From Corynebacterium jeikeium (GTDB taxonomy: Bacteria > Actinomycetota > Actinomycetes > Mycobacteriales > Mycobacteriaceae): 64,000 nucleotides of DNA. The notes beneath the pieces were generated by a model that did not search any database, was not told the DNA's origin, and worked only from the letters and a program-made list of their open reading frames with translations. The translations under genes were made by a program, and so were the position numbers. Location: positions 1,736,001-1,800,000 of the forward strand of contig NZ_CP063195.1 in the NCBI RefSeq assembly GCF_028609885.1. Reading direction: 5' to 3'. Positions 62,134 through 64,000 of this stretch are shown here, in pieces; position 1 is the first letter of the stretch, and each line of letters starts with the position of its first letter.

Positions 62134-62987
62134 GCACACTTTCGACTCTTTTCGACCCAATCCTGGTGCCCCTGAGCTACAGCTTCGTACAGCGGGCGGT
62201 GCTCGCCGCCAGCGTGATGGCCGTGGTCGCGGGACTACTGAGCTGCTGGCTGATCTTGGTGGGCTGGTCACTGCTAGGCGATGCGGTCTCCCACGCCGTG
62301 CTGCCCGGTGTGGTGCTGGCCTACATCACCGGAGCGCCCTTCGCCGTCGGTGCGATGCTGGCCGCACTCATCGCCGTCGGCCTGGTCGGCTCGGTAAAGG
62401 AAAGAACCACCCTGCGGGAGGACACCTCCATCGGCATTGTCTTCACCACCTTCTTCGCCCTCGGACTAGTGCTTCTTTCTGTGACGCCTAGCGGCACGCA
62501 CTTACAGGAGATCCTGTTCGGCAACCTGCTGGGCATAACGCAGTCCGCGCTGTGGCAGATCCTGGCCATTGGAGGCATCGCGTTTGTGGTGTTGCTGGCG
62601 AATGCACGCACGTTTACTCTGTGGGCTTTTGACGCCGAACACTCCAGAACCATGGGCTTCAATACGAAGGCCATACGGTGGGCACTGTTGGCGTGCCTGG
62701 CGTGCGTGGTGGTGGCCAGCGCCCAGGCCGTTGGCGTGATCTTGGTGGTAGCAATGCTGATTACCCCCGGCGCAACCGCTTACCTGTGGACGCGCCGCTT
62801 CCGCCACATGCTGCTTATTGCCCCGTTGGTGGCGTGGGTCAGCTGCATCACGGGCATCCTGCTGAGCTTCAACGTAGACGTATCCACTGGCGGCACCATC
62901 GTGCTGGTACAGTCGGCCATCTTCGGGCTGACGTACCTCTTCGCCCCACGTGAAGGCCTGGTACGCAGTTTTCTAACGCGGCGCTAG
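62130..62987 (+). CDS. mntC: Manganese ABC transporter permease
   Basis: This 285-residue membrane protein of the ZnuB/MntB family has eight to nine helices, with GWSLLGDAVSHAVLPGVVLAYITG near residue 48 and the conserved VGVILVVAMLITPGATAYLWTRR near 205. It starts within the ATPase stop (ATGA), so the three genes form one operon controlled by MntR. Its stop overlaps the convergent mazG stop by three to four bases. Confidence 0.92.
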   Translation: MSTLSTLFDPILVPLSYSFVQRAVLAASVMAVVAGLLSCWLILVGWSLLGDAVSHAVLPGVVLAYITGAPFAVGAMLAALIAVGLVGSVKERTTLREDTSIGIVFTTFFALGLVLLSVTPSGTHLQEILFGNLLGITQSALWQILAIGGIAFVVLLANARTFTLWAFDAEHSRTMGFNTKAIRWALLACLACVVVASAQAVGVILVVAMLITPGATAYLWTRRFRHMLLIAPLVAWVSCITGILLSFNVDVSTGGTIVLVQSAIFGLTYLFAPREGLVRSFLTRR

Positions 62988-64000
62988 TTGCCCTGCTGCT
63001 GGCTCCCTGGCTGCTGGGGGTTGGGATGCTGAGGCTTGTGCTGTTGGGACTGCAGCTTCTCGCGGAACGCCGCAACAGCATCGTGTAGGCGGCGCTCTGC
63101 CTCACCGGGGCTATCTAGCTCCAGGCCAACCATCGGGTAGCGGATGTCGGTCGGGATGTCCTTGTCTGGTAGCCCCAGCTGGCGCGCCTCAGCGATGACG
63201 GCCTCCGCGGCGGTCAAAGCGCTAGTGCCGGTCGAATCTGCGGCCGTAGCAACATTGCCACTAGGCGCGACGGAGTCGGAGGGACCTGCGGCGCCTGCAG
63301 GGCCTGCCGCTGCAGCGGGCGCGTGAACGGCTGGGAACTGCTCCGCGTGTGGTTCCTGGCGGGGCTGTACAGATTCGGCCTGCTTCTCGGCCGCCTTCTG
63401 CTCAGCTTCCTTTTTGGCCTCGCTGTAGCGCAGGTAGTCCTCACCGAAACTGCGGATCCGCTGGGCTTCCTCTTCCTTTTTGCCTTCCGCCCACAGGCGG
63501 TCCTGCTCCTGGCGCGGAACCTGGCGCTCGACCTCCTCAAACAGGTAGGGGGCGCGAGCGCGCAGCTTCGCCGAAAACGCCCCGGCCACGTGACCAATGT
63601 CGAAGGCGCCACGGCGGTTCGCGATCTCCGCGTGGAAAAGCACCTGCAGCAAAACATCCGACAGCTCGGCACATAGATCCTGCTCGATCCACTCCGGGCG
63701 CGTAGCTCCTTGACCTTCGCCCTCGGGCTTCCAGTTTTCCATCAGGTCGATAGTGCGCGCGAGCTCCTCAGTTTCCTCCCGCAGGAACTTCACCAGGCTG
63801 GCGTGGGTCATGGACTGCTCCCACTCCCCCTGGCGCAGAGCACGCGCCATTAGCGCCACCGCGTCCTCGATTTCATCCATCACGGAAGCCGGAACTTCGG
63901 TGCGCGTCGTGCGGCGCAGGCCGGCCACAGCCGCAGTGTGCTCGTCGGTCCCGACGATCTCGCCGTCCACCACGCCATCGCCCGAGTGGGTGATCTCGGC
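62984..64000 (-). CDS. mazG: MazG-family nucleotide pyrophosphohydrolase (runs off the right edge)
   Basis: At least 339 residues of a MazG protein are visible, and the frame stays open at the window edge, so the N-terminus is outside. The all-alpha NTP-binding motif is present: FLREETEELARTIDLMEN followed by CAELSDVLLQVLFHAEIANRRGAFDIGHVA, matching EExxE...ExxD. The C-terminal half carries a long Gln/Ala/Pro/Lys-rich low-complexity segment before a conserved end. MazG removes toxic or damaged nucleotides and affects the stringent response. It is convergent with the metal permease. Confidence 0.9.
   Translation of the reverse strand, partial: AEITHSGDGVVDGEIVGTDEHTAAVAGLRRTTRTEVPASVMDEIEDAVALMARALRQGEWEQSMTHASLVKFLREETEELARTIDLMENWKPEGEGQGATRPEWIEQDLCAELSDVLLQVLFHAEIANRRGAFDIGHVAGAFSAKLRARAPYLFEEVERQVPRQEQDRLWAEGKKEEEAQRIRSFGEDYLRYSEAKKEAEQKAAEKQAESVQPRQEPHAEQFPAVHAPAAAAGPAGAAGPSDSVAPSGNVATAADSTGTSALTAAEAVIAEARQLGLPDKDIPTDIRYPMVGLELDSPGEAERRLHDAVAAFREKLQSQQHKPQHPNPQQPGSQQQGN

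Overview
The window looks like a Corynebacterium chromosome, most similar in gene content to the lipophilic, multidrug-resistant skin group (C. jeikeium / C. urealyticum type). Supporting signs are a GC-rich sequence, actinobacterial gene blocks (eno-divIC-DUF501-ppx, mca-DUF4307-greA, ispH/xseAB/DUF4245/glpX), a MetPS-type methionine importer, mycothiol metabolism (mca), an erm(X) gene and several lipid-catabolism genes. The species call is inference from gene content and order; no search was run.

Region 1 (1-9400) is an accessory resistance island next to the 3' end of ychF. It holds, from left to right, the end of a multicopper oxidase, erm(X) with its leader peptide, cmtR-cadA (cadmium/lead/zinc), and merR-merA plus a small membrane protein (mercury). 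Gene fragments lie between them: a MmeI-like methyltransferase tail, a serine integrase, a flavoprotein tail, a luciferase-like oxidoreductase and an ArfB-like protein. Three 20-bp copies of the ychF 3' end (941-960, 3280-3299, 6187-6206), each still encoding the terminal VEFKFNV and a stop, separate the cargo modules. A serine-integrase 5' end lies beside two of them. I read this as repeated integration of related elements at the ychF 3' end, with copper, macrolide, cadmium and mercury cargo in successive modules.

Region 2 (9.4-21.7 kb) is ordinary core: ychF, metP-metS, an AI-2E family transporter, a DUF6542 protein, ispH, xseA-xseB, a DUF4245 protein, glpX and fumC. Region 3 (21.7-24.1 kb) is a repeat-rich intergenic stretch with minisatellites, two 120-bp inverted-repeat elements and an IS256-family insertion with a 10-bp target duplication. 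Region 4 (24.1-35.7 kb) holds a TetR/MFS efflux pair, a GNAT enzyme, PhoH, an LGFP lipoprotein, a LysR-like substrate-binding protein with a DUF5997 partner, a probable ~300-nt non-coding RNA on the minus strand with a TTGACA promoter and a terminator, an acyl-CoA dehydrogenase, an enoyl-CoA hydratase, a LysR regulator and a TDT transporter.

Region 5 (35.7-49.7 kb) carries pncA, glyA, coaA, a short cis-prenyl transferase, mca, DUF4307, greA, a second repeat locus (42583-43132), a Bax-inhibitor-like protein, gabD2, a flavin monooxygenase, an SDR and the NAD(P)HX repair enzyme. Region 6 (49.8-64 kb) carries an acyltransferase, an unknown membrane protein, a second acyl-CoA dehydrogenase, tRNA-Leu(UAA), ppx, DUF501, divIC, eno, a transglycosylase, the divergent mntR/mntABC manganese locus with a clear palindromic operator, and mazG running off the right edge.

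The most unusual signal is in the two repeat loci (22.0-22.4 kb and 42.6-43.0 kb). Two unrelated inverted-repeat families share exactly the same geometry. Paired arms are always 120 bp apart edge to edge, extra arm copies sit at 31-bp steps, and an 8-bp word (GCAGGTCA or a 6/8 match) always begins at position 54. I know of no named element with this layout.
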